Of a DNA stretch of 64,000 bases, positions 52,441 to 61,079 are shown piece after piece. Position 1 is the stretch's first letter, and the number at the start of each line of letters is the position of its first letter. The position numbers were made by a program, and so were the translations under genes. Origin of the DNA: Candidatus Heimdallarchaeota archaeon (GTDB taxonomy: Archaea; Asgardarchaeota; Heimdallarchaeia; JABLTI01); assembly GCA_019894765.1 (NCBI GenBank), contig JAGXNT010000022.1:17363-81362 (forward strand). The letters run 5' to 3'. Below the pieces are notes generated by a model. That model did not search any database and was not told where the DNA came from. It saw nothing but the letters and a program-made list of their open reading frames with translations.

Positions 52441-54129
52441 TTATAATTCAAAATCATCTTCTGAAACAATCCACTCACCATTATTCCATCTGCTTACAAA
52501 AAGTTCATCTTTGTCTTTCTGAATTTCAGGTCGACCCACGATTATCTGTGTATTGATACCATCTGGTAGAAACCAATTAAATAATTCAGCCATCCCCATA
52601 GTTATGGAAGAAGGAAGTCTTGAAAATAACATTAAGCCATTAAAAGTTCCATTTATTTCCCCGCAGTACACATGAGGAAGATGGTAACAGAAATTGATAA
52701 TTCTCTCACGCAAATTATTGTGATTCTTACTTATTTTATTAGAATTAACTTCGAGATAAGCAGAAATCTCTCCATCACTTCTTGGTAAGACTACTTGTAT
52801 ATCCTCATAGATTATTTTATTTTCAAATAATTTCTTTATGCGTTGAACTGTTTCATTCATATCTTTCTTGATATTCTTCTGGATAGCTCTTCGATTATAA
52901 ACTCCAGTCATAAATTGGTTTAGAATTTTTAGATCCAAGTAATCTAGATCAAGGTATTTGTTTTCAACAATTCGAGTTGGAATAACGATATTTCCCAACA
53001 ATTTTGATTTTTCTTTATGTGTCTCAATTGAAAAATTGTCAAATAGGTCACTTTCAATTGCTATATCATTTAAATTGAAATTCAATGATTTCGTTCTAGT
53101 ATTGAAATATTTAAACCAATAACTACGAAAAGCTGAATGTAACTCGAAAACATGAAACTCAACAATTTGATTTTTTTCTTTTAGATTTTGACAATAATTG
53201 ATGAGTTTTTTGTAATAGTCTTTCGTTTTAGGTCCAACATAGAATTGAGTTATAACGCAAGCATTTAGACAAATGAATTTATGGGTATACAAAAATGGAT
53301 TTCTGATAGGAGTTCGAAAATACACTCTTTGTTTTTTCGTGCAAATTAATAGTACCATAAACTGGGTTAAACCTAATGCAAGATAATTTATACTATACTT
53401 TTGTAGTAATACATTCATCTCAAGTAGTTTCTTTACTGTTTTCGCAATTGTGCCATAATGTAAAGAGAGATTTTTCTCAAGTTCTTTAGGTTTAGTAGTC
53501 TGCTTAATTAAAGCAATATTCATTATGTCTATTGCATTATCAGATATATTTATTGATTCTTGAAAGGTATTTGATAAAATAATTTCCATTTCATGTGGAT
53601 CTAAATCACTAGTTGGTTTACTTATCATTCTTTTTTCCATTAATTCTTCATGTTGATAGAGGGTTTGGTATAATCCTTGTCTAAGAACTTCTAGAAGTCC
53701 AAGTGAACCTGCTGAGGAGATTAATAATTTGCAGCTATCGATATAGTCTTGTAAATCTGGTGAAGTCTTTCTCCATAACTTCTCCCATTTTTCATACTCA
53801 ATATTTGATAATCTAATAGATAGTGGGTAAGCATTAGCTATTAATCTTACCCACCAAGAATCACGCATTTGTTTTGGAACAAATAAAAGAAGAGCTTCAC
53901 GCCAAAAAATTGCATTTCTAAAATGTACTTCATTCAGCAATTTTTGATTGATAAATAAGGTTTCTCCAACAAATTTACTCCACTTACTCTCAACCCCTAA
54001 GTCAAATCCAATTCCAGGTTCGACTCTTTTTGGATTATACTTGGTTTCATACAAGTGTTTCTTAATTACTTTCACTTTTTCATACAACTCATTTTCAAGC
54101 TGAGTTAAGTCTCCGGAAAAAGATTCCAT
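52441..54129 (-). CDS. Large protein with winged-helix segments, unknown regulator
   Basis: 562 residues, no membrane helix. Two parts look like winged helices: QTTKPKELEKNLSLHYGTIAKTVKKLLEMNVL near the middle, and LDLDYLDLKILNQFMTGVYNRRAIQKNIKKDMNETVQRIKKLFENKIIY toward the end. The latter has Lrp/AsnC-like spacing. The N-terminal part contains a possible metallopeptidase-like helix pair (FRNAIFWREALLLFVP), without HExxH. It is probably a DNA-binding regulator specific to this group. The 510-bp upstream gap contains the candidate ncRNA on the other strand. Confidence 0.65.
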   Translation of the reverse strand: MESFSGDLTQLENELYEKVKVIKKHLYETKYNPKRVEPGIGFDLGVESKWSKFVGETLFINQKLLNEVHFRNAIFWREALLLFVPKQMRDSWWVRLIANAYPLSIRLSNIEYEKWEKLWRKTSPDLQDYIDSCKLLISSAGSLGLLEVLRQGLYQTLYQHEELMEKRMISKPTSDLDPHEMEIILSNTFQESINISDNAIDIMNIALIKQTTKPKELEKNLSLHYGTIAKTVKKLLEMNVLLQKYSINYLALGLTQFMVLLICTKKQRVYFRTPIRNPFLYTHKFICLNACVITQFYVGPKTKDYYKKLINYCQNLKEKNQIVEFHVFELHSAFRSYWFKYFNTRTKSLNFNLNDIAIESDLFDNFSIETHKEKSKLLGNIVIPTRIVENKYLDLDYLDLKILNQFMTGVYNRRAIQKNIKKDMNETVQRIKKLFENKIIYEDIQVVLPRSDGEISAYLEVNSNKISKNHNNLRERIINFCYHLPHVYCGEINGTFNGLMLFSRLPSSITMGMAELFNWFLPDGINTQIIVGRPEIQKDKDELFVSRWNNGEWIVSEDDFEL

Positions 54130-54269
54130 AATTTTTACACCATTTTTCTAGATTTTTATAGGAAAATACGAGTTTTTCCGTAAAAAATAGGAATAACGAA
54201 ATATCCCTGTCTTTTGATATATGTGTCAATTTAGTTATTATTTAAGGTTTTTACTAAATTTTCAAATAG

Positions 54270-54314
54270 AAAAGAAGGAAGCACAATAAATTAGACGAGA
54301 AAAGAAGGAAGCAG
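54270..54314. repeat. Direct repeat of 14 bp
   Basis: AAAAGAAGGAAGCA occurs at 54270-54283 and again at 54301-54314, a period of 31 bp (about three helical turns). It lies between the wHTH gene and the TATA box of the candidate ncRNA, so it may be a control site for either. Confidence 0.4.
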
Positions 54315-54351
54315 AAAACTTCTTTCGAGAAAAAAGTCTTGCGTAACAAGT

Positions 54352-54570
54352 TATAAATTTTCAGCAGAAACTAGTATATTACTCTTAATATTATGGATTA
54401 ACCAACCATAAAAAACCGTGAAAGTAAATCAACCGTCGAATCTCTTGGGAAAAAGGACGGAATGCTGATATTTATGGGGACATCCCTGACTGAATCCACA
54501 AAAACTTGGATTTCAGTCAGGAACTAATTTTATAAAACAAGCATTCTTTGTTTTGTTTATTTTTTTCCGA
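54352..54570 (+). ncRNA. Candidate non-coding RNA with promoter, stems and T-rich terminator
   Basis: A TATA box TTATAAAT (54352-54359) predicts a transcript starting near 54380. Within it are four pairings: TTATGG/CCATAA (54391-54411), CCGTC/GACGG (54433-54460), AATGCT (54461-54466) with AGCATT (54540-54545), and, enclosed by that, a strong hairpin. The hairpin pairs CCTGACTGAA+TCCA (54485-54498) with TGGATTTCAGTCAGG (54507-54521). A run of T (TTTGTTTTGTTTATTTTTTT, about 54547-54566) follows as a terminator. No open frame of note covers it. I cannot match it to SRP, RNase P or a known riboswitch. It might instead be the leader of the small gene at 54640. Confidence 0.5.
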
Positions 54571-54639
54571 GTTTTGCTTTAATTTATAAACGAGAAGTTT
54601 TTAGATAAGAATAACTAACTCATTAATTAGTGATTTATA

Positions 54640-54804
54640 ATGGCTTGTATATTGTGTAACAAAGATATTGGTGAAAGCGATAATACCCTTGAAGTCTATA
54701 CCACAGACAACAAAAATTTAACTGTTCATAAGGACTGCTATGAAGAGTATGTAAAAAGTATGTCTATGTGCAGTAGTTGCAGTTCTTGTCCCGGTTGTGG
54801 ATAA
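54640..54804 (+). CDS. 54-residue Cys-rich zinc-binding protein
   Basis: Translated by hand: ATG 54640 to TAA 54804. It begins MACILCNKDIGESDNTLEVY. Candidate metal ligands are Cys3-x2-Cys6, His30-x2-Cys33 and a terminal run Cys44-x2-Cys47-x2-Cys50-x2-Cys53. The first four resemble half of a LIM/treble-clef finger; the run of CxxC could bind a second zinc or an Fe-S cluster. It is not a RING finger, as the central C-x-H-x2-C-x2-C is absent. It lies alone between the candidate ncRNA and the Roadblock gene. Confidence 0.7.
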   Translation: MACILCNKDIGESDNTLEVYTTDNKNLTVHKDCYEEYVKSMSMCSSCSSCPGCG

Positions 54805-55036
54805 ATCATAGATAATTCTTGGTGAATTGGTTTCTAGGGATCCCGTTAGTTGTATTCAGAATTTAAAATTTCATTTTTTGTTTTCTTTCTTCTTTTCTTC
54901 AGTAAAGGCTGTTTTTCCATGAGTATATGATTAAATGTTAAAATGGTAAAGTAAATATAGTGAAAAACTTCTGTTTAATTGTAGATTTCTAAAAAGAATG
55001 TACATTAGATAAACAAAGAATAATGAGGAAAATATC

Positions 55037-55420
55037 TTGAGCCAATCTATCGACACTCGCTTTGAAAAAGAATGCAATATCTTACATGCGTTAAATCCTG
55101 GTGTAGAATCAGTAATTGTCATTGAACCATCAGGTTTACTTGTACTGAAATGGACATCTACAGAAGTAGATACTGAATTTACTAGTTCTTATGTACGTGA
55201 GTTTCTCTCTTTAGTAAAAATGACCACAAATCACTACAAGATAGGTGAACCTGTAGGCATTATGCTTGAGGGAGGAAATGGATTCTTCTTAGTATTCAGA
55301 ACAAATTCTGGCAATTCTATTGTCATACTCATTAAGGAAGAAACTACTCGATCCACTTTACGTTATCGACTTATGAAGGATTTCTCTGGTCGTGTCGAAG
55401 AGATCTTAGTTAATTTCTAA
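55037..55420 (+). CDS. Roadblock/LC7-domain protein
   Basis: 127 residues, TTG start with GAGG upstream. The order helix - VESVIVIEPSGLLVLKW - helix (SSYVREFLSLVKMT) - GIMLEGGNGFFLVFRT - SIVILIKEETTRSTLRYRL is the Roadblock/LC7 (longin-like) fold. Such proteins bind small GTPases; in Asgard genomes they are numerous and thought to serve as GAP or scaffold partners. Two GTPases are in the window but not adjacent (at 6042 and 33482), so pairing is only a possibility. Confidence 0.82.
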   Translation: MSQSIDTRFEKECNILHALNPGVESVIVIEPSGLLVLKWTSTEVDTEFTSSYVREFLSLVKMTTNHYKIGEPVGIMLEGGNGFFLVFRTNSGNSIVILIKEETTRSTLRYRLMKDFSGRVEEILVNF

Positions 55421-55520
55421 GAAAATCTTTTCTCTTTTTATTTTCGAATCTAATAATGGATAGTTATTTATATTCGACTTCATGTTCCAGTTATTAGCTG
55501 ACTATGGAAGGTAGTTTTTC

Positions 55521-56624
55521 ATGAACATTAAATCTCGAAGATATGCTAATGGGTACGTTTCTTTGGTACCTGAAACCATTGATGATTTATATGTTCTATA
55601 TAATGTCATTATTCCTAATGATCAAGTAAAAGCTCGGACTTCTAGGAGAATTAGACAAGTGGATGATGAAGCTCGAGCTGACAAAGGTGAAAGAGTATCT
55701 ATGATTTTGACTTTGGTAGCTGAAGATATCAGCTTCCATGAATTTGCTAATAGACTTCGAGTTAAAGGAAAAATAATAGCCGGACCTGAAGATCTCATTT
55801 CCTTTAACACTTATCATACGATTAATATCGAAGTTGGGACACTCGTAACGATTATTAAAGAATCTTGGACAAAAATTGAGAAGAGTCGTATTGAGGAAGC
55901 TGTGGAGAAATCTACCAGCGCAAAAGTACTGATCGTCACAATTGATGATAGTGAAGCAACTATAGCATCAGTAAGTGCATTTTCTAGTACAATAATTGCT
56001 CATTTTAGAGAAAGAATACCAAAGAAAACAGGTAGTAAGGAAAAAATACGACAAGAGCACATCAATAAATTTTATGAGAAAGTTACCTTTGCTTTAGAGG
56101 AAGCTTTCACAAGCAAATTTCCGGATGCTTCTGCCATGGTTTTAGCTGGACCTGGCTTTACTAAAGATGTTTATTTTAGACGTCTTAAGGAAAACAAAAA
56201 TCAAACTAACATTCCAATTGAAAAGATAATTGTGGAAACTGCTAGCTGTGGAGGACCAAGCGCAGTTGGAGAGATAATAAGTAAGAATATACTAGGAAGA
56301 ATAATCGAAGAGGAACAAGCAAGTTCGGAAGCTGTTTATCTCGAAGAAGTAATGGCAAGAATTGGTAAAAATACCGGTACTGTTGCTTATGGTTCAGAAG
56401 CTATAACCAAAGCAATCGAGTTTGGAGCTGTTGAAACATTTCTAATCGTTGATAATCAATTAAGACTTCGTGACAGGGAGAAGAGAAAGCAATTAGACAA
56501 GTTGCTTAATGATGTACAAAAAGCGGGGGGGAAAATTGTAATAATGAGTGAGAACCACCAGGCTGGAAAGCAAGTAGAAAAGTTTGGTGGAAGAATTGCT
56601 TTACTACGTTTTCCAATAAGATAA
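55521..56624 (+). CDS. pelA: Pelota (Dom34), mRNA surveillance/ribosome rescue factor
   Basis: 367 residues, eRF1-like but without GGQ or NIKS. The N-terminal Sm-like domain has LVPETIDDLYVLYNVIIPNDQV and R...QVDDEARADKGERVSM; the central domain has VLAGPGFTKDVYFRRLKE; the C-terminal domain ends GGRIALLRFPIR, as in pelota. It enters the empty A site of stalled ribosomes with an EF-1A/Hbs1-like GTPase (aEF1A in archaea) and splits them. It is convergent with the radical SAM gene, with only 5 nt between the stops. Confidence 0.95.
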   Translation: MNIKSRRYANGYVSLVPETIDDLYVLYNVIIPNDQVKARTSRRIRQVDDEARADKGERVSMILTLVAEDISFHEFANRLRVKGKIIAGPEDLISFNTYHTINIEVGTLVTIIKESWTKIEKSRIEEAVEKSTSAKVLIVTIDDSEATIASVSAFSSTIIAHFRERIPKKTGSKEKIRQEHINKFYEKVTFALEEAFTSKFPDASAMVLAGPGFTKDVYFRRLKENKNQTNIPIEKIIVETASCGGPSAVGEIISKNILGRIIEEEQASSEAVYLEEVMARIGKNTGTVAYGSEAITKAIEFGAVETFLIVDNQLRLRDREKRKQLDKLLNDVQKAGGKIVIMSENHQAGKQVEKFGGRIALLRFPIR

Positions 56625-56629
56625 TTAGG

Positions 56630-57979
56630 TTATACGCATTCTGCAAAGAATATATTGTGACGATTTCTTGTTATGCGAACTTTTGCATTCTTACCCAGAG
56701 ATAGATGATTAGCATTTGAAACATGTATTAATCGATTTTTAGCTTTCACAATTACCTCGCCCAACTGTCTCCCTAATAATACAACTTCCGCATTTACAAC
56801 CTCATTTATTCTCATTGGATTCTGTATCATCTCTGTTTTGTAAGTATTAAACATATAAGGTTTTAATACCAAATTCTTTGCACCAAATTTCTTCTCAATT
56901 TCCCTTAATTGTTGATTGAAATCAGCAAATTTCTTCTGTTGTATACCTTTCAAATTTCTTCCCACATCATGAGTTAGATAATTCTGAATACCAAGGGTTG
57001 GGTACTTTGTTTCATTAGGATTAACTTTTAATGAGAATTGTACGAGTTCTTCAATATCTTGATCATTTACACCAGGAATCCAAACTGGGGCTAAAAGAAG
57101 TGAAATTTTTGAATTAGCAATATACTCTGCTAATTCGAGCATTTTATCAATTTTGTAGTCCCCTTTTCCTGAAAGTTTTTTGCTTAAGGATGAGCTTAGA
57201 GCATTTATTGATAGATTAATTCTTGAGAGATTTACTTCTACTAATTCATCTATCAATTTTTCAGTCAAGTACCAGCCATTTGTCTGTATAGAAACGACTT
57301 TTGTTTTTTCGTTCTCCCACAATTTTTGAACTAGTTCAGGTAAATAGGGATAAGCCATTGGTTCACCTTGACCATCCAAGTGAGCTTCCGCTTCTTTGAG
57401 ATTTTTTTCTGTTACAATGGCGTTATAAGTATTAACCAAATAATCAGTATCTACAAGATAATCCCTTAATTTTGTTTTTGAGATAGGTCCCTCATCTACG
57501 GAACAAAAAGGGCAATTTAACGGGCACCCCGTGATCGGACGAATTTGCAGTAGATTTGTACCTCTATCAATTACACCAAAATACATTGAACCTATTAATG
57601 GAATCCCAAATAGGTCATTTGTTATATAGAGCAAGGGTTTCTTTGTGTCTTTATTACGCAGGGTTTGAGGTAACTCTTGAGAAATTGTTTTTTGTAAAAC
57701 ATTAATGATTAAATTCTTGTCTAAATTCACATTAGAAATAAATTCAATAATAACGTCTTTTGTTTTACTTAATCGAAAATCAATTGAGTTTATCTTTATT
57801 GGAAATCCTTGTGTTAACTCTAGTTTTAAACTATTAATATCAATCTCGCCTTGCATAACTCCTTTATCTATCTGTAAAGCATTTTCATCTTTCAGAATAG
57901 AAAGATCAAAGGGAATGTTTTCAGACAAGTTAATTTCCAATCTGAAACCATTATTATTTGATGATTCTTTTCGTGTCAA
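56630..57979 (-). CDS. Radical SAM protein with C-terminal TRAM-like domain
   Basis: 449 residues. The [4Fe-4S] site is Cys152-x3-Cys156-x2-Cys159 (GCPLNCPFCS). AEAHLDGQGEPMAYPYLPEL and VVSIQTNGWYLTE follow as the SAM-binding barrel strands. The N-terminal 140 residues are a separate unknown domain. The C-terminal 60 residues (VVLLGRQLGEVIVKAKNRLIHV to FAEC) have the strand pattern of a TRAM RNA-binding domain. It resembles the archaeal 'predicted Fe-S oxidoreductase' group (COG2100-like, from memory) rather than MiaB. An RNA modification role is plausible but unproven. Confidence 0.8.
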   Translation of the reverse strand: MTRKESSNNNGFRLEINLSENIPFDLSILKDENALQIDKGVMQGEIDINSLKLELTQGFPIKINSIDFRLSKTKDVIIEFISNVNLDKNLIINVLQKTISQELPQTLRNKDTKKPLLYITNDLFGIPLIGSMYFGVIDRGTNLLQIRPITGCPLNCPFCSVDEGPISKTKLRDYLVDTDYLVNTYNAIVTEKNLKEAEAHLDGQGEPMAYPYLPELVQKLWENEKTKVVSIQTNGWYLTEKLIDELVEVNLSRINLSINALSSSLSKKLSGKGDYKIDKMLELAEYIANSKISLLLAPVWIPGVNDQDIEELVQFSLKVNPNETKYPTLGIQNYLTHDVGRNLKGIQQKKFADFNQQLREIEKKFGAKNLVLKPYMFNTYKTEMIQNPMRINEVVNAEVVLLGRQLGEVIVKAKNRLIHVSNANHLSLGKNAKVRITRNRHNIFFAECV

Positions 57980-58084
57980 AACAAATCCCGTTTTTTCTAA
58001 ATTCTTTTAACTTGCCAATTAAAGCTATGTTAAAGTACAAATAAAAAGGATTTATAAAAATTGTAGTTAAGAAGGAGTATAATT

Positions 58085-58570
58085 CTATAATCTTGGTCTA
58101 GACTTTGTCCAGCGAAATCGAACATACTCCAAGATTTTGAAGAAATCTTCTTTTTGACTAACAGAAACCAAACTTATGTCGTGTTCTTCAGGATCATAAG
58201 TTAATATGATGTCCATACTTTCTCCTTCGTATTCAAAATTTATTACAGCTTGAATTTCTTGAATCGTGATAGTTTTTGCTATGTGATACATTTTTCTAAT
58301 AGCGTTTAAAACACGCATAAATGAGTCACCAGTATCCATTTGTTCCAACACAATCGTTTTGTTAACATACAATCCATCATCTATCGCTGCATCGAAAAGT
58401 TTGGCATATTCCCCTATAATGGAATCTGGTAAAGGAGGTAAATTTATTTGTATGAATTGTACTGAACCAATGCTGTTGAGTCTTTGTAATCCTTCAGTTA
58501 TTCTATATACGTAAACTTCTGTCTCTGAATCCCATTCATCTTCACTGGTTATCTTTTCTACTTCTGCCAC
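58085..58570 (-). CDS. Small soluble protein, unknown
   Basis: 161 residues from GTG 58570, chosen because GGAGG lies 7 nt before it; the frame stays open to 58657 but without a better site. It starts VAEVEKITSEDEWDSETEVYVYRI. An alternating strand/helix pattern follows (SVQFIQINLPPLPDSIIGEYAKLFDAAID, KTIVLEQMDTGDSFMRVLNAIRKMYHIAK), ending with a basic RWTKSRPRL. I recognise no motif. It is upstream of the radical SAM gene in the same direction, with a gap of about 105 nt. Confidence 0.6.
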   Translation of the reverse strand: MAEVEKITSEDEWDSETEVYVYRITEGLQRLNSIGSVQFIQINLPPLPDSIIGEYAKLFDAAIDDGLYVNKTIVLEQMDTGDSFMRVLNAIRKMYHIAKTITIQEIQAVINFEYEGESMDIILTYDPEEHDISLVSVSQKEDFFKILEYVRFRWTKSRPRL

Positions 58571-58657
58571 TTGGTTTCCTCCACTGTATAATATACACCA
58601 ATCAGATTTTATATTTATCTTAAGCTTGAGTTTATATAAAGCATGCAGTTTCTGCAA

Positions 58658-58959
58658 AATTTCAGTGTTGTATGTTATATTAGTATGAAGTGTTATTTCA
58701 AGCTATCTTATAGAATTCCCTAAAACTTTAAACAGTAGGATAATTAATTATGAGAACTGCTAATTATTGAAAAAATCATTTGTGTTTTCAGCGTTCATTT
58801 TTGAAAAAAAAAGTGGAAAGCTAATCCTAAAAGAGACAATCGAAAAGATTATATTGAATTTTCATTTGACGTAATTTAGAGCACACCGAAATAGATAAAA
58901 AACAATGACTAATACTTTTTGCTTCGATTTACATGTGTTAGTGGATTATTAACAGAGGT
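58658..58959. other. 302-bp intergenic region, promoters only
   Basis: Nothing coding was seen. On the plus strand a BRE/TATA-like pair (TCGAAAAG then ATTATATT, about 58838-58853) fits a promoter for the dehydrogenase gene at 58960. The left part would hold the promoter of the small minus-strand gene. Confidence 0.45.
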
Positions 58960-60030
58960 ATGTCTACAATGACTAAGAAATACAAAATTGCATTTATGCC
59001 TGGTGATGGGATAGGTAATGATGTTCTCGAAGCAGCTAAAATTGTAATAGATGAAGGAACAGACTTTAATGCTGAATTTATCCCTGGTGATATTGGATGG
59101 GTTTTCTGGGAAAAGGAAGGTGATGCTTTACCAGATCGAACCGTTGAAATGTTAAAGGAGACCGATGCCGCATTGTTTGGTGCAATAACTTCTAAACCAA
59201 ATGTAAAGGGATATAGATCGCCTATTGTTCGTTTGAGACAAATCTTTAATCTATACAGCAATATGCGTCCATGCAAAGCATATGAAGGAAATCCATTGAA
59301 TTATCGTGATGACCTAGATTTAGTGGTTTTCAGAGAAAATACAGAAGGACTTTATGCAGGAATAGAATTTTATGATACAACAGAATTACAAGATGTAGCA
59401 GCATTCAAAAAATTCGATCAAAAGAAAACAACAGTTTCTTGCAGAGTGTTCACTGAAGAAGGTTGTAGAAGAATTGTAAAGAAAGGATTTGAATATGCTA
59501 AGAAGAACAATTATCCTACTGTAACACTTGTACATAAAGCAAATGTCATTCGAGCCACAGATGGAATGTTTCTTAGAATTGCTGATGAAGTTGCAAAAGA
59601 TTATCCTGATATTGAGGTTTGGAAACAAAACATAGATGCTATGTGTATGCAACTAATCAAAAACCCTCAAAACTATGGAGTTATAGTGACAACTAATATG
59701 TTTGGTGATATTGTTTCAGATCTTACAGCACAACTTGTTGGTGGACTTGGTTTCGCAGCATCTGCTTCAACTTCAGATACCTTTGCCCTTTTTGAACCAA
59801 CCCATGGTAGTGCTCCAAAATACGCTGGTCAATATAAAGTCAATCCTATAGCAGCCATTCTCTCTACTATGCTTATGTTTGATTGGTTGGGTGAAACAGA
59901 GATGGCTAAGCAACTTGAAGATGCCATAAAAGTGAACCTAAAAGAAGGAAAGGTTAGAACCTATGATTTAGGTGGAAGCTCTTCAACTTTGGATGTTGCA
60001 AAAGATATAGTCAGAATAATGAATAAGTAA
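58960..60030 (+). CDS. Isocitrate/homoisocitrate/isopropylmalate dehydrogenase family enzyme
   Basis: 356 residues of the beta-decarboxylating dehydrogenase family. MPGDGIGNDVLEAA, the substrate loop SPIVRLRQIFNLYSNMRPCK, ENTEGLYAGIE, HKANVIRATDG and TNMFGDIVSDL are the family blocks. In the cofactor region HGSAPKYAGQYKVNP the Lys-Tyr pair matches the NADP-selecting residues of E. coli isocitrate dehydrogenase. The substrate loop is less clear and also resembles archaeal homoisocitrate dehydrogenase (AksF). I favour NADP-isocitrate dehydrogenase on metabolic context (sdhA). AGAGGT overlaps the first ATG; ATG 58969 is an alternative start. Confidence 0.85.
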   Translation: MSTMTKKYKIAFMPGDGIGNDVLEAAKIVIDEGTDFNAEFIPGDIGWVFWEKEGDALPDRTVEMLKETDAALFGAITSKPNVKGYRSPIVRLRQIFNLYSNMRPCKAYEGNPLNYRDDLDLVVFRENTEGLYAGIEFYDTTELQDVAAFKKFDQKKTTVSCRVFTEEGCRRIVKKGFEYAKKNNYPTVTLVHKANVIRATDGMFLRIADEVAKDYPDIEVWKQNIDAMCMQLIKNPQNYGVIVTTNMFGDIVSDLTAQLVGGLGFAASASTSDTFALFEPTHGSAPKYAGQYKVNPIAAILSTMLMFDWLGETEMAKQLEDAIKVNLKEGKVRTYDLGGSSSTLDVAKDIVRIMNK

Positions 60031-60060
60031 GGGATTTTTTTCCCACTTATTTTTTCTTTT
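60021..60060 (+). terminator. Terminator after dehydrogenase gene
   Basis: AATAAG...GGGA pairs with TCCC...CTTATT around a T-rich loop (about 60021-60050), overlapping the stop codon, and runs into TTTTTTCTTTTTATTTTTTT. Confidence 0.5.
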
Positions 60061-60202
60061 TATTTTTTTCTCAAATGAATTAGTTGAAACAAGTTCAAGT
60101 AAAGATTTTTAAATGGGGGTCAATGTTTCATTTCGTGTTCAAAATAAGATTTTTAAATGCAATCTTAACCAGACAAGAATAATAACATAGAAGTGATGAA
60201 GA

Positions 60203-60493
60203 ATGCCTAATTCAAAAGGATACAGACACAGTACTAGAAGATTATTCAAGAAATCCCCACGCGATAAAGGAATGCAATCCTTAGGGAGATTACTAGTTAA
60301 GTACAAAGTTGGAGATCAAGTAGTAATCAAAATAGATCCTGCGATTCAAAAAGGTATGCCGCATCGAAGATATCACGGAAAATTTGGAGTTATAACAGAG
60401 GTACGTGGAAGAGCCTATATTATAAAGATTAAAGCTGGCAATGCTATCAAACAAATCATAGCAAGACCAGAGCATGTTTATATTGCCAAATAG
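60203..60493 (+). CDS. rpl21e: Ribosomal protein eL21
   Basis: 96 residues of the archaeal/eukaryotic large-subunit protein eL21. It has the characteristic start SKGYRHSTRRLFKKSPRDKG, the core YKVGDQVVIKIDPAIQKGMPHRRYHGKFGVI and the end ARPEHV. It heads the conserved archaeal cluster eL21 - rpoF - DUF655, in the same direction with short gaps. Confidence 0.97.
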   Translation: MPNSKGYRHSTRRLFKKSPRDKGMQSLGRLLVKYKVGDQVVIKIDPAIQKGMPHRRYHGKFGVITEVRGRAYIIKIKAGNAIKQIIARPEHVYIAK

Positions 60494-60534
60494 ATTTAAT
60501 AGAATGTTAACTAGTATAATCACTGTTCATTGGT

Positions 60535-60870
60535 GTGAATGAAATGCCTAAAGAAACAATAGATATAAAACCCGTTTCCCTGCCAGAAGTTGTAGCCATA
60601 TTCAACAAACGAAAGAAAGCAGGAGAGCTAAATTACTTACAAAGAATAGCTTTAGAGCATGCACAGCGTTCATCAAAAATTAATAGCAAGCAAGCGAGAA
60701 CTTTGATTAAAAATTTAATGACTGAATTTGAATTAACAGAAGAAATCGCAATTAGCATTATAAATTTCATGCCTGAAACTTTGGATGAGCTTCGAGTGTT
60801 TATTCAAGATGCATCAAGAGTTTATTCCACAGAAGAAGTTGAAAAAATGCTTGATTTGCTTAGAGAATGA
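60535..60870 (+). CDS. rpoF: RNA polymerase subunit Rpo4/RpoF (Rpb4/Rpc17 family)
   Basis: 111 residues (GTG 60535, or ATG 60544 with GGTG 8 nt before). LPEVVAIFNKRKKAGELNYLQRIALEHAQRSSKIN and the HRDC-like helical end (AISIINFMPETLDELRVFIQDA) match the archaeal Rpb4 homologue. It pairs with Rpo7 to form the polymerase stalk that binds nascent RNA and helps initiation. It follows eL21, as in many archaea. Confidence 0.93.
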   Translation: MNEMPKETIDIKPVSLPEVVAIFNKRKKAGELNYLQRIALEHAQRSSKINSKQARTLIKNLMTEFELTEEIAISIINFMPETLDELRVFIQDASRVYSTEEVEKMLDLLRE

Positions 60871-61079
60871 ATCTCATAGATACCAGGGAATCCAAGATTT
60901 TTAAATAGAGTAATTTTCTCGCCAATTCTTAATTATTTTAAAAGAATATTTTAAATTGGAAACTCTTTAAAGCAAAAAATATCAATATAGAATCAAACAA
61001 ATAATAAAAGTAAAATGAACATAAACCTATATGTGTAAAATCATACTATAGGGTAGTGATAGATAAGTAGTGAATTAAG

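Noticed and set aside
54640..54804. RING-type E3 for the E2
   Set aside because: The central C-x-H-x2-C-x2-C block of RING fingers is absent and the gene is 8 kb from the E2.
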